Shown one piece after another: positions 45,942-56,316 of a stretch of DNA of 64,000 nucleotides (position 1 is its first letter; every line of letters starts with the position of its first letter). The notes beneath the pieces are model-generated. The model worked only from the letters and a program-made list of their open reading frames with translations, was not told the origin of the DNA and searched no databases. Origin of the DNA: Novosphingobium umbonatum (lineage in GTDB: Bacteria > Pseudomonadota > Alphaproteobacteria > Sphingomonadales > Sphingomonadaceae); the NCBI RefSeq assembly GCF_004005905.1, contig NZ_SACO01000012.1:1-64000 (forward strand), given 5' to 3'. Both the position numbers and the translations under genes were made by a program.

Positions 45942-46994
45942 TTATGCGAATGCCCGGCGCAGAGCGGCCACCTTTGATGCCGTGAAATCCTTGGCCACTT
46001 GGCTCGATGAGCCAATTCCGTCGAAACCATGGAACGCACCGGGCACCACTTCCAGTTGGGTTGGCACGCCAGCATCGATCAGGCGATTGGCATAGGCGAT
46101 GTCCTCGTCGACAAAAAGATCGATCGCGCCCACACCGATGAAGGTTGGCGGCAGGCCCGACAAATCATGGTAGCGTGCCGGGACAGCCGCTTGTGGGATT
46201 TTGTCCGTGCCCGGCGCCATGCCCAGAAACGCCTGCCATCCAAAACGGTTTTTCGCCACATTCCAAACAATTGAACCGATGGGCGCGGGCGGCGTTTTTG
46301 TGGTGCCCGTGCGGTCATCGAGCATGGGATAGACAAGAATCTGCGCTACCAGCGGAATCTTACCAATGTCGCGTGCTTGCAGTGCCAGCAAGGCCGCATG
46401 GCCGCCGCCAGCACTTTCGCCCATGACAGCAATACGTCCAGCATCGATACCCAAAGCTTTGGCCTCATCATGCAGCCATTGCAAAGCGGCGTAAGTGTCT
46501 GCGGTAGAGCCCCGAAAATCGGTTTCCGGGGCAAGGCGATAGTCCACCGTGACGATGGTGCAATCCAATTCCAGCGCCAAACGCTGCAGATCGGCGATCA
46601 TACTGATAGCCTTGCCGCTAATGAAACCGCCACCATGCGTGTGCAGAATCGCGGGGCGACGCTTTGTCGCATCACTATTGACGACATAAACGCTGACGCT
46701 GGGGTTCCCGGGCAGGCCTTTGATATTTCGTTGATCCCATTTGGGGTATTCGAGCGGTGGCTGCGCCCAGGCGCTCATGCTTTGACGCGTAAGGGCGAGT
46801 GTATCTGAGGAAAGTTCTGGCATCGACCCGACCAGCTGGAGCAACTTTTGGGCAAAGGGACGCAATTCGGTATGCACGTAGCTTAAATCTGCTGGCTCAC
46901 CGGCAACCGCTGCTTTTGCAAAGCCACCCAGTCCCATTGAAGCTGCAGTCGCCGCTATGAGGCGGTGTAGATCGCGCCGTGACAGTCCATTCAT
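45942..46994 (-). CDS. Tat-exported alpha/beta hydrolase (HSL-type esterase)
   Basis: A 350-residue esterase of the hormone-sensitive lipase family. The N terminus LSRRDLHRLIAATAAS is a twin-arginine signal, so the enzyme should be exported folded. The oxyanion motif HGGG (in HTHGGGF), nucleophile GESAGGG, Asp in DLFVDED and His in GAFHGFDG are all visible. The substrate is unknown, probably a small acyl ester. By eye its composition is less GC-rich than its neighbours. It stands alone between repeats C and D and has a 7-bp dyad upstream (47070-47090). Acquisition by transfer is possible but unproven. Confidence 0.9.
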   Translation of the reverse strand: MNGLSRRDLHRLIAATAASMGLGGFAKAAVAGEPADLSYVHTELRPFAQKLLQLVGSMPELSSDTLALTRQSMSAWAQPPLEYPKWDQRNIKGLPGNPSVSVYVVNSDATKRRPAILHTHGGGFISGKAISMIADLQRLALELDCTIVTVDYRLAPETDFRGSTADTYAALQWLHDEAKALGIDAGRIAVMGESAGGGHAALLALQARDIGKIPLVAQILVYPMLDDRTGTTKTPPAPIGSIVWNVAKNRFGWQAFLGMAPGTDKIPQAAVPARYHDLSGLPPTFIGVGAIDLFVDEDIAYANRLIDAGVPTQLEVVPGAFHGFDGIGSSSQVAKDFTASKVAALRRAFA

Positions 46995-47069
46995 CCTTGC
47001 TTCTCCCTGTGTTTCGGAGATGGATACGGCTGCAACCTCGCATATTCAATCATAGTGTTTTTTTCGATA

Positions 47070-47090
47070 TCCATAGGTCTTAGCTATGGA
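47070..47090. promoter_or_regulatory. Perfect dyad upstream of the esterase, possible operator
   Basis: TCCATAG (47070-47076) and CTATGGA (47084-47090) are exact inverted repeats seven bases apart, 76 bases upstream of the esterase ATG. Such a dyad suits a dimeric repressor. No regulator gene is adjacent, so the link is a guess. Confidence 0.4.
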
Positions 47091-47217
47091 GCTCCGGCAA
47101 TCGACTAGCACGATCTCAAATTGGCGGCTGCGCTCATTGGACTCTGTTCGGCAGGAGCGGCCATTCAAATCTCTTCTGTCAAATGGCTTAAACTGGTCGG
47201 AAATCTCCCCATCACCG

Positions 47218-47255
47218 GGATTACAAAGGGCCCCCGCCCTTTGCCCGCCGGGGGC
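47218..47255 (-). repeat. Dispersed intergenic hairpin repeat, copy D
   Basis: Minus-orientation copy with hairpin arms CAAAGGGC (47224-47231) and GCCCTTTG (47236-47243) around a four-base loop, and the GCCCCCGGCGGGC box on the minus strand. A partial extra box lies at 47264-47281. It sits just beyond the rpsA terminator. Confidence 0.8.
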
Positions 47256-47310
47256 AATAAAACCCCCGCCGGAGGCACCTTCAATCCCTCCCTCATCCCC
47301 AACCCAAAGA

Positions 47311-47340
47311 AAACCCGCCCGGATTGCTCCGAGCGGGTTT
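47311..47340 (-). terminator. Rho-independent terminator of rpsA
   Basis: AAACCCGC (47311-47318) pairs with GCGGGTTT (47333-47340), with an inner CGGA/TCCG helix. The minus strand continues TTTTCTTT. It lies 37 bases beyond the rpsA stop. Confidence 0.9.
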
Positions 47341-47376
47341 GTTCTTGTCAGCCTAGGGCTGCCTGAAAGCTAAAGC

Positions 47377-49077
<1,701 letters not shown>

Positions 49078-49309
49078 AGGATAGTTCCCAAGTTTAACAG
49101 TTTTTCCGGCCAGGCGGTTGTTTCCGCCGGTCTTTCCTCCGCCCCCCGCACCATGCCGGGGCCGGGCCAAAAAGGGCCGAACCGCCGTGGAGGCCGAATG
49201 CCAGCCACAGCATTCGCAAACAGGCAGACCTGTTTGCGAACGGCTGCGCGCCTAGGCGAAAGTGGCGCGAAAGGCAAGGAAAATAGCCGCTGAGGCGGCG
49301 GTTATGCGA

Positions 49310-51339
<2,030 letters not shown>

Positions 51340-51521
51340 TCAGAAGCGCGCGGCTTTTGACAGCGCAAACGCGCTATGGCAAGGCGCCAGAGTATAGCGG
51401 TCGGGGGCATCCCTTGCAAAAGGGCTTCACCTGCCGTCTTAAATGCATACTGGCCCTTAGTGGCAGATATAGCATCGTCATAACTATCCGCCCGCACATG
51501 CGGGATTGAATGAGGAACAGC

Positions 51522-51839
51522 ATGGTCAAGCCAGAATGGGGCGCCAAGCACGGCTGCCCGAAATGCGGCACCCGCTTTTACGATCTGGGCAAGGATGATC
51601 CGGTCAGCTGCATCGAATGCGGCTATAGCTGGGTTCCCGAGCCTGTGCTGAAGAGCAAGCAGCCGATCCCGTTTGAGGAAATCCAGAAGAAGGATTCCGA
51701 AGAAGTGGCCGATGTGGATCTGGCCGATGAGGATCTGGACATCGACGAGGACGGCGATTCGCCGGACAATGACGTCGATCTGGGCGGTGACGATGATCTG
51801 GGCGTGGCCGGTCACGACGACGAGCCCGACGAAGTCTAA
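51522..51839 (+). CDS. FYDLN-acid family zinc-ribbon protein (TIGR02300-like)
   Basis: A 105-residue protein found in alphaproteobacteria with no assigned function. It has a zinc ribbon with two CxxC pairs (CPKCGTRFYDLGKDDP, then CIECGYSW) and an extremely acidic tail rich in Asp and Glu from about residue 50 on. The FYDL motif names the family. The ATG at 51522 follows GAGGA. Location between aroA and tRNA-Ala is typical. Nucleic-acid or protein binding can be suspected from the ribbon and acidic tail, but is unproven. Confidence 0.9.
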   Translation: MVKPEWGAKHGCPKCGTRFYDLGKDDPVSCIECGYSWVPEPVLKSKQPIPFEEIQKKDSEEVADVDLADEDLDIDEDGDSPDNDVDLGGDDDLGVAGHDDEPDEV

Positions 51840-52000
51840 GGTTTGTGCAGGTGTCGGTGAGGGTTTGGAAAAAATCTTCACCCACCTGCAAAAAACTTCT
51901 TGCCAAGGTCGGGGCATCGTCATAGAGGGGCGGCCCGGCCGGAAGCGGCAGGGCAGAAAACTTCCTCCCACAGAAGTTTTTCTGAAATTTGAATGGTTAA

Positions 52001-52076
52001 GGGGCCTTAGCTCAGCTGGGAGAGCGCCTGCATGGCATGCAGGAGGTCAGCGGTTCGATCCCGCTAGGCTCCACCA
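52001..52076 (+). tRNA. tRNA-Ala (GGC anticodon)
   Basis: A complete cloverleaf of 76 bases with an encoded CCA end. Acceptor arms GGGGCCT and AGGCTCC pair, with the G3-U70 wobble that marks alanine tRNAs. The anticodon stem is CCTGC/GCAGG with loop ATGGCAT, so the anticodon is GGC (codons GCC and GCU). The T arm is AGCGG TTCGATC CCGCT. No integrase or att repeat lies beside it. Confidence 0.98.
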
Positions 52077-52153
52077 TTGTTTTACAGATCTGTTGATCTT
52101 TCGCTGGAAAGATTGCAGAGGCGACGTGCAGGATCGCATTCCACACGCGTTAT

Positions 52154-52187
52154 GCTGGCCGACGAGGTTTCGTCCGCCGGCATTTTT
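52154..52187 (+). terminator. First of two tandem GGTT-loop terminators
   Basis: The stem GCTGGC/GCCGGC plus GACGA/TCGTC around loop GGTT is followed by ATTTTT. It ends the tRNA-Ala transcript, 78 bases after the CCA. Confidence 0.75.
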
Positions 52188-52209
52188 CGCATGATGGGTT
52201 GATGGTCAA

Positions 52210-52245
52210 CGCTGATCGGCGAGGTTTCGCCCATCGGCGTTTTTT
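52210..52245 (+). terminator. Second of two tandem GGTT-loop terminators
   Basis: CGCTGAT/ATCGGCG plus GGCGA/TCGCC around loop GGTT, followed by six T. It shares core sequence CGAGGTTTCG with the first terminator and is a near duplicate. It lies about 65 bases before ffh, so the ffh promoter must be very close to or inside this region. Confidence 0.85.
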
Positions 52246-52311
52246 GCGTTTCGCCGGATTTGGTTTTTATGGCTTGGTTCGTTTGGGCTGGCTGACAAAA
52301 GGGTTTGATCG

Positions 52312-53814
52312 ATGTTTGACAATCTGTCGGATCGCCTTGGTTCGGTTTTCGCCTCGCTCAAGGGGCGCGGGTCGCTCAAAGAGCAGGACGTGCGCGATGC
52401 CATGCGCGAAGTGCGCATCGCCCTGCTGGAGGCCGACGTGGCCTTGCCGGTGGTGCGCCGCTTCATCGATGAAGTAACCGAAAAGGCCATTGGCCAGAAC
52501 GTGCTGAAATCGGTGACCCCGGGCCAGCAGGTTATCAAGATCGTCAATGACGCTCTGGTCGATATGCTGGGCGGGCAAGATGTCCCCGGTATCGATCTGA
52601 ACGCTGCCCCGCCGGTGGTGATCATGATGGTCGGCCTGCAGGGTTCGGGCAAGACCACCAGCACCGCCAAGCTGGGCAAGCTGCTGAAAGAAAAGCACGG
52701 CAAGAAGGTGTTGATGGCGTCGCTCGACGTCAACCGCCCCGCCGCGCAGGAACAGCTGGCTGTGCTGGGCGAGCAGGTGGGCGTGGGCACGCTGCCGATT
52801 ATCGCTGGCCAGTCGCCCACCGCCATTGCCGAGCGTGCGATCAATTCGGCCAAGCTGACCGCGGTGGATGTGCTGCTGCTGGATACGGCGGGCCGTCTGC
52901 ACGTGGATGCGGCGCTGATGGAAGAGATGAAGGCGGTGGCCGCCATCTCTACGCCGAAGGAAACCCTGCTGGTCGTCGATTCGCTGACCGGTCAGGACGC
53001 GGTGAATGTGGCGCAGAGCTTTGCCGGTGAGGTGGACCTGACCGGCGTGATCCTGACTCGTATGGATGGCGATGCGCGCGGTGGTGCGGCGCTGTCGATG
53101 CGCGCCGTGACGGGCAAGCCGATCAAATTTGCGGGCACCGGCGAAAAGCTGGACCAGATCGAAGTGTTCCAGCCTAGCCGTGTGGCTGGCCGCATTCTGG
53201 GCATGGGCGACATTGTCAGCCTGGTCGAAAAGGCGGCGGCGGCGGTGGATGTGGCCGATGCCGAGAAAATGGCCGAGCGCATGTCCAAGGGTCAGTTCGA
53301 CATGAACGACCTGCGCACCCAGCTGCGCCAGATGCAGAAGATGGGCGGGCTGGGCATGCTGGCGGGCATGATGCCGGGCATGAAAAAGGCCAAGCAGGCG
53401 ATGGAAGCCAGCGGCATGAATGACCGCACGCTGCTGCGCATGGATGCCATCATCGGTTCGATGACCGAAAAGGAACGCGCCCGTCCCGACCTGCTCAACG
53501 CCAAGCGCAAGATCCGCGTGGCCAAGGGTTCGGGCACGCAGGTGCAGGACGTTAACAAGCTCATCAAGATGCACCAGGAAATGGAGCGCGCGATGAAGCA
53601 GATCAAGAAGATGGGCGGCATGAAGGGTCTTGCCGCGCTCTTTGGTAAGGGCGGTGGCCTTGGCGGCGCTTTGGGCGGCGCGCTGGGCGGTGGCGGTGCT
53701 GCTGCTGGCGGGATGCCGGACCTTGGTGGTCTGGGCGGCGGCGCAGGTGGCCTTGGCGGCCTGCCCGGTCTGGGTGGCGGTGCCCCTGATCTTTCGAAGT
53801 TTTTGAAGAAATAA
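52312..53814 (+). CDS. ffh: Signal recognition particle protein Ffh
   Basis: Ffh with 4.5S RNA brings ribosomes making membrane proteins to the FtsY receptor. The 500-residue protein has the N domain, the G domain (GLQGSGKTTSTAKLGK near residue 107, DTAGR, TRMDGDARGGAAL) and the Met-rich M domain (MQKMGGLGMLAGMMPGMKK). The last 60 residues are a Gly-rich tail (GGALGGALGGGGAAAGG) of low complexity, ending LSKFLKK. The ATG follows AAAAGGG. It heads ffh-rpsP-rimM-(membrane protein)-trmD-rplS. Confidence 0.97.
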   Translation: MFDNLSDRLGSVFASLKGRGSLKEQDVRDAMREVRIALLEADVALPVVRRFIDEVTEKAIGQNVLKSVTPGQQVIKIVNDALVDMLGGQDVPGIDLNAAPPVVIMMVGLQGSGKTTSTAKLGKLLKEKHGKKVLMASLDVNRPAAQEQLAVLGEQVGVGTLPIIAGQSPTAIAERAINSAKLTAVDVLLLDTAGRLHVDAALMEEMKAVAAISTPKETLLVVDSLTGQDAVNVAQSFAGEVDLTGVILTRMDGDARGGAALSMRAVTGKPIKFAGTGEKLDQIEVFQPSRVAGRILGMGDIVSLVEKAAAAVDVADAEKMAERMSKGQFDMNDLRTQLRQMQKMGGLGMLAGMMPGMKKAKQAMEASGMNDRTLLRMDAIIGSMTEKERARPDLLNAKRKIRVAKGSGTQVQDVNKLIKMHQEMERAMKQIKKMGGMKGLAALFGKGGGLGGALGGALGGGGAAAGGMPDLGGLGGGAGGLGGLPGLGGGAPDLSKFLKK

Positions 53815-53841
53815 TCGTAATTTAGTTGGAAAGGTAGAACA

Positions 53842-54216
53842 ATGTCGGTTTCTTTGCGTCTGTCGCGTGGTGGTTCCAAGAAGCGCCCTTATTACAAGAT
53901 CGTCATCGCCAACTCCACCGCGCCCCGCGATGGTAAGTTCCTGGAGCAGGTTGGCACCTACAACCCGCTGCTGGCCAAGGACGATGAAAACCGCGTGCGT
54001 CTGGTGGAAGACCGCGTGAAGTACTGGCTGGGCGTGGGCGCACAGCCCACCGACCGCGTTGCCCGTCTGCTGGACAAGGCCGGTATCAAGGAACGCAAGG
54101 TGACCTACAACCCGAAGGCTGGTGTGCCCGGCAAGAAGGCTCAGGAACGCGCTGAAGAAAAGGCTGAAAAGGCCAAGGCTGCTGCTGAAGCCGCTGCCGA
54201 AGCTTCGGCCGAGTAA
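53842..54216 (+). CDS. rpsP: 30S ribosomal protein S16
   Basis: S16 helps the small subunit fold. The 124-residue protein opens with [20 protein letters not shown] and has NPLLAKDD and [13 protein letters not shown]. It is longer than E. coli S16 (82 residues) because of a Lys/Ala/Glu-rich tail. It lies 27 bases after ffh with a GGAAAGG site, and rimM follows after five bases. Confidence 0.97.
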   Translation: MSVSLRLSRGGSKKRPYYKIVIANSTAPRDGKFLEQVGTYNPLLAKDDENRVRLVEDRVKYWLGVGAQPTDRVARLLDKAGIKERKVTYNPKAGVPGKKAQERAEEKAEKAKAAAEAAAEASAE

Positions 54217-54221
54217 GAGCG

Positions 54222-54725
54222 ATGGATCGCCCCGTTACCATGGCGGCCATCGCCGCAGCCCATGGCGTGACGGGGGAGGTCCGCCTCAAGCTGTTTGGCG
54301 AGAGCGTGGCGGAGTTGAAGCGCTATAAGGCCTTCAACAATGGCACGCTCACCGTCAAAGCGCTGAAAGATGACGGCAAGGGGGGCGCTATCGCCCGCTT
54401 TGCCGAAATCGCCGACCGTACAGCGGCGGAAAAGTTGCGGGGCACGGCTTTGACCGTAGCTCGTTCGGCTTTGCCGCCGCTGGCGGAGGGTGAATATTAT
54501 TATGCCGACCTGATCGGCCTGTCGGCGGTTTCGACGCAGGGCGTTGCTTTGGGTGTGGTGGTCGCCGTCGATAATTTCGGCGCGGGCGACATTATCGAGA
54601 TCGAGCGGCCTTTGGCTGAAGGCGCGAAAAAGCCTCTGCGCTTTATGGTGCCGATGAGCGCCGAAGCGGTGCCGGAATGGGATAGCGAAAAGCTGGTGGT
54701 TGAAGCCGCTTTTGCGGAGGGGTGA
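54222..54725 (+). CDS. rimM: 16S rRNA processing protein RimM
   Basis: RimM helps mature the 30S head and binds S19. The 167-residue protein has VTMAAIAAAHGVTGEVRLKLF (RimM N domain) and EYYYADLIGLSAVSTQG with a PRC-barrel C domain ending PLRFMVPMSAEAVPEWD. Placement between rpsP and trmD is the standard order. The last bases of the gene contain the ribosome binding site of the next gene. Confidence 0.94.
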   Translation: MDRPVTMAAIAAAHGVTGEVRLKLFGESVAELKRYKAFNNGTLTVKALKDDGKGGAIARFAEIADRTAAEKLRGTALTVARSALPPLAEGEYYYADLIGLSAVSTQGVALGVVVAVDNFGAGDIIEIERPLAEGAKKPLRFMVPMSAEAVPEWDSEKLVVEAAFAEG

Positions 54726-54726
54726 A

Positions 54727-55071
54727 TTGGTTTTCCTCGTCGCTTTGGCGGTCATCCTCATTTTATGCCAATGCGGCGGCGCGTTTTTTGTCAAGCGTCG
54801 GTATCCTGACATCCCACGCTCCAAGCTCATGTTTGCAGGGGCCTTGGTGGTGCCTGCACTGCTTTTGCTGCTCCTTGTTTTCGGCTTCGTCGAAGATGCC
54901 CTGCTGAACGATGACCCGTTGGACGACGCCCCCCAACGTTCTATGCTCATGCTCGCGATGGTTTCGCCTGTGATTTCCCTAATATTTGCTCCATCGGGCG
55001 CCATTGTGGGACGGTTGTTGCACCGTTTAGGACAGCCAGGCGCTGACAATCTGCCGGAGACTCCAGAATGA
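54727..55071 (+). CDS. Small membrane protein of unknown function between rimM and trmD
   Basis: A 114-residue protein I do not recognise. It has two clear membrane helices ([18 protein letters not shown] and [21 protein letters not shown]), an acidic loop ([14 protein letters not shown]), and a third hydrophobic stretch ([22 protein letters not shown]). The proposed start is TTG 54727: GGAGGGG at 54716-54722 lies four bases before it. Its stop overlaps the trmD ATG as ATGA, so it is probably translated and coupled to trmD. The position inside a conserved translation operon is unusual; function unknown. Confidence 0.7.
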   Translation: MVFLVALAVILILCQCGGAFFVKRRYPDIPRSKLMFAGALVVPALLLLLLVFGFVEDALLNDDPLDDAPQRSMLMLAMVSPVISLIFAPSGAIVGRLLHRLGQPGADNLPETPE

Positions 55072-55814
55072 CTTTCTCCGCCACCGTCCTGACCCTTTAC
55101 CCCGAAATGTTCCCCGGTCCGCTGGGCGTCAGCCTTGCCGGTCGTGCGCGGGACGAGGGCAAGTGGTCGGTCGATACGGTGCAGATCCGCGACTTTGCCG
55201 CTAACAAACATCGCACGGTGGATGATACGCCTGCCGGTGGCGGTGCTGGCATGGTGCTGAAGGTCGATGTGCTGGCCCGCGCGATTGACCATGCGCGTGC
55301 CAATGGCCCCGAGGGGCGCCCCGTGCTGGCTATGACGCCGCGCGGGCGTCCGCTCAAGCAGCAGCGCGTGCGCGAGTTGGCGCAGGGGCCGGGCGTGATT
55401 GTGCTATGCGGGCGGTTTGAAGGTTTTGACGAGCGGATCTTTGAAGGCCGTCAGGTCGAGGAAGTCTGCATCGGCGATATTATCCTTTCGGGCGGCGAGC
55501 CTGCCGCGCTGATGCTGCTGGATGCTTGCATTCGGCTGCTTCCCGGCGTAATGGGCGCGGCTTCCAGTGGGGATGATGAGTCGTTCGAAAGCGGGCTGCT
55601 CGAATATCCCCAATATACCCGACCACAAGAGTGGGAGGGGCATTTGATCCCTGAAGTGCTGCGATCGGGGGATCACGGTAAAATTGCAAAATGGCGTCAA
55701 GCCATGGCGCAAGCCGACACTCGGTCACGCAGGCCGGACCTTTGGGATCGCTATGGTAGCGATCGGGGCCTGTCTGCCTCTGGCGCGCGGCAAAATGGTA
55801 AGGACTTGGGTTAA
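55068..55814 (+). CDS. trmD: tRNA (guanine37-N1)-methyltransferase
   Basis: TrmD methylates G37 next to the anticodon and prevents frameshifting. The 248-residue knotted methyltransferase shows [39 protein letters not shown] and the SAM-binding [15 protein letters not shown]. Its ATG overlaps the stop of the small membrane protein, and rplS starts at the next base after its stop, so the three genes are tightly linked. Confidence 0.97.
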   Translation: MTFSATVLTLYPEMFPGPLGVSLAGRARDEGKWSVDTVQIRDFAANKHRTVDDTPAGGGAGMVLKVDVLARAIDHARANGPEGRPVLAMTPRGRPLKQQRVRELAQGPGVIVLCGRFEGFDERIFEGRQVEEVCIGDIILSGGEPAALMLLDACIRLLPGVMGAASSGDDESFESGLLEYPQYTRPQEWEGHLIPEVLRSGDHGKIAKWRQAMAQADTRSRRPDLWDRYGSDRGLSASGARQNGKDLG

Positions 55815-56183
55815 ATGAACCTGATTCAGCAGATCGAAGCCGAAGAAATCGCCAAGGCTGGCAAGGACATCCCCGAATTCCGCCCCGGCGACACCGTTCG
55901 CGTTGGCGTGAAGGTGGTGGAAGGCGAGCGCACCCGCGTTCAGGCCTATGAAGGCGTTGTCATTGCCCGCTCGAACCGCGGCATCAACTCGAACTTCACC
56001 GTGCGCAAGATGTCGTTCGGCGAAGGCGTGGAACGCGTATTCCCGCTGTATTCGCCCAACACCGAATCGATCACCGTGGTCCGCCGTGGTGTCGTGCGTC
56101 GTGCGAAGCTGTATTACCTGCGCGGCCGCACCGGCAAGCGCGCCCGTATTGCCGAACGTCGCGATCCGCGCACGGCTGGCTAA
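55815..56183 (+). CDS. rplS: 50S ribosomal protein L19
   Basis: L19 sits at the interface of the two ribosomal subunits. The 122-residue protein has [41 protein letters not shown] and [19 protein letters not shown]. The ATG abuts the trmD stop, with AAGGA inside trmD as ribosome binding site. It is the last gene of the ffh-rplS operon and has a terminator 45 bases downstream. Confidence 0.97.
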   Translation: MNLIQQIEAEEIAKAGKDIPEFRPGDTVRVGVKVVEGERTRVQAYEGVVIARSNRGINSNFTVRKMSFGEGVERVFPLYSPNTESITVVRRGVVRRAKLYYLRGRTGKRARIAERRDPRTAG

Positions 56184-56227
56184 GCCGAAAGGGACTAGTC
56201 CCTTTAGCCGTATTACGGAAATTCGTG

Positions 56228-56265
56228 AAAGGCGTCTCGGCACTGGCTGTCGGGGCGCCTTTTGC
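56228..56265 (+). terminator. Rho-independent terminator after rplS
   Basis: AAAGGCG pairs with CGCCTTT (ending at 56262) around an extended inner stem and is followed by T. It separates the ribosomal operon from the S9 peptidase gene. Confidence 0.82.
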
Positions 56266-56316
56266 TTATGCATGCCATCCTTTTCCCGCTTTTTTGACAG
56301 GACGTCAGACCTTGCC

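Larger units (their letters stand above)
46995..47376. other. Intergenic region between esterase and rpsA
   Basis: The 382-base gap holds a perfect 7-bp dyad upstream of the esterase (47070-47090), repeat copy D (47218-47255) with a partial second copy (47264-47281), and the rpsA terminator (47311-47340). No gene is supported. Confidence 0.65.

Noticed and set aside
52001..52076. tRNA-Ala as a genomic island attachment site
   Set aside because: No integrase and no repeat of the tRNA 3' end nearby; what follows is a conserved ffh-rplS operon.
55948..56316. Longer N terminus for the S9 peptidase
   Set aside because: The frame is open through rplS, but this part is rplS read in another frame; a clear signal peptide begins at 56317.
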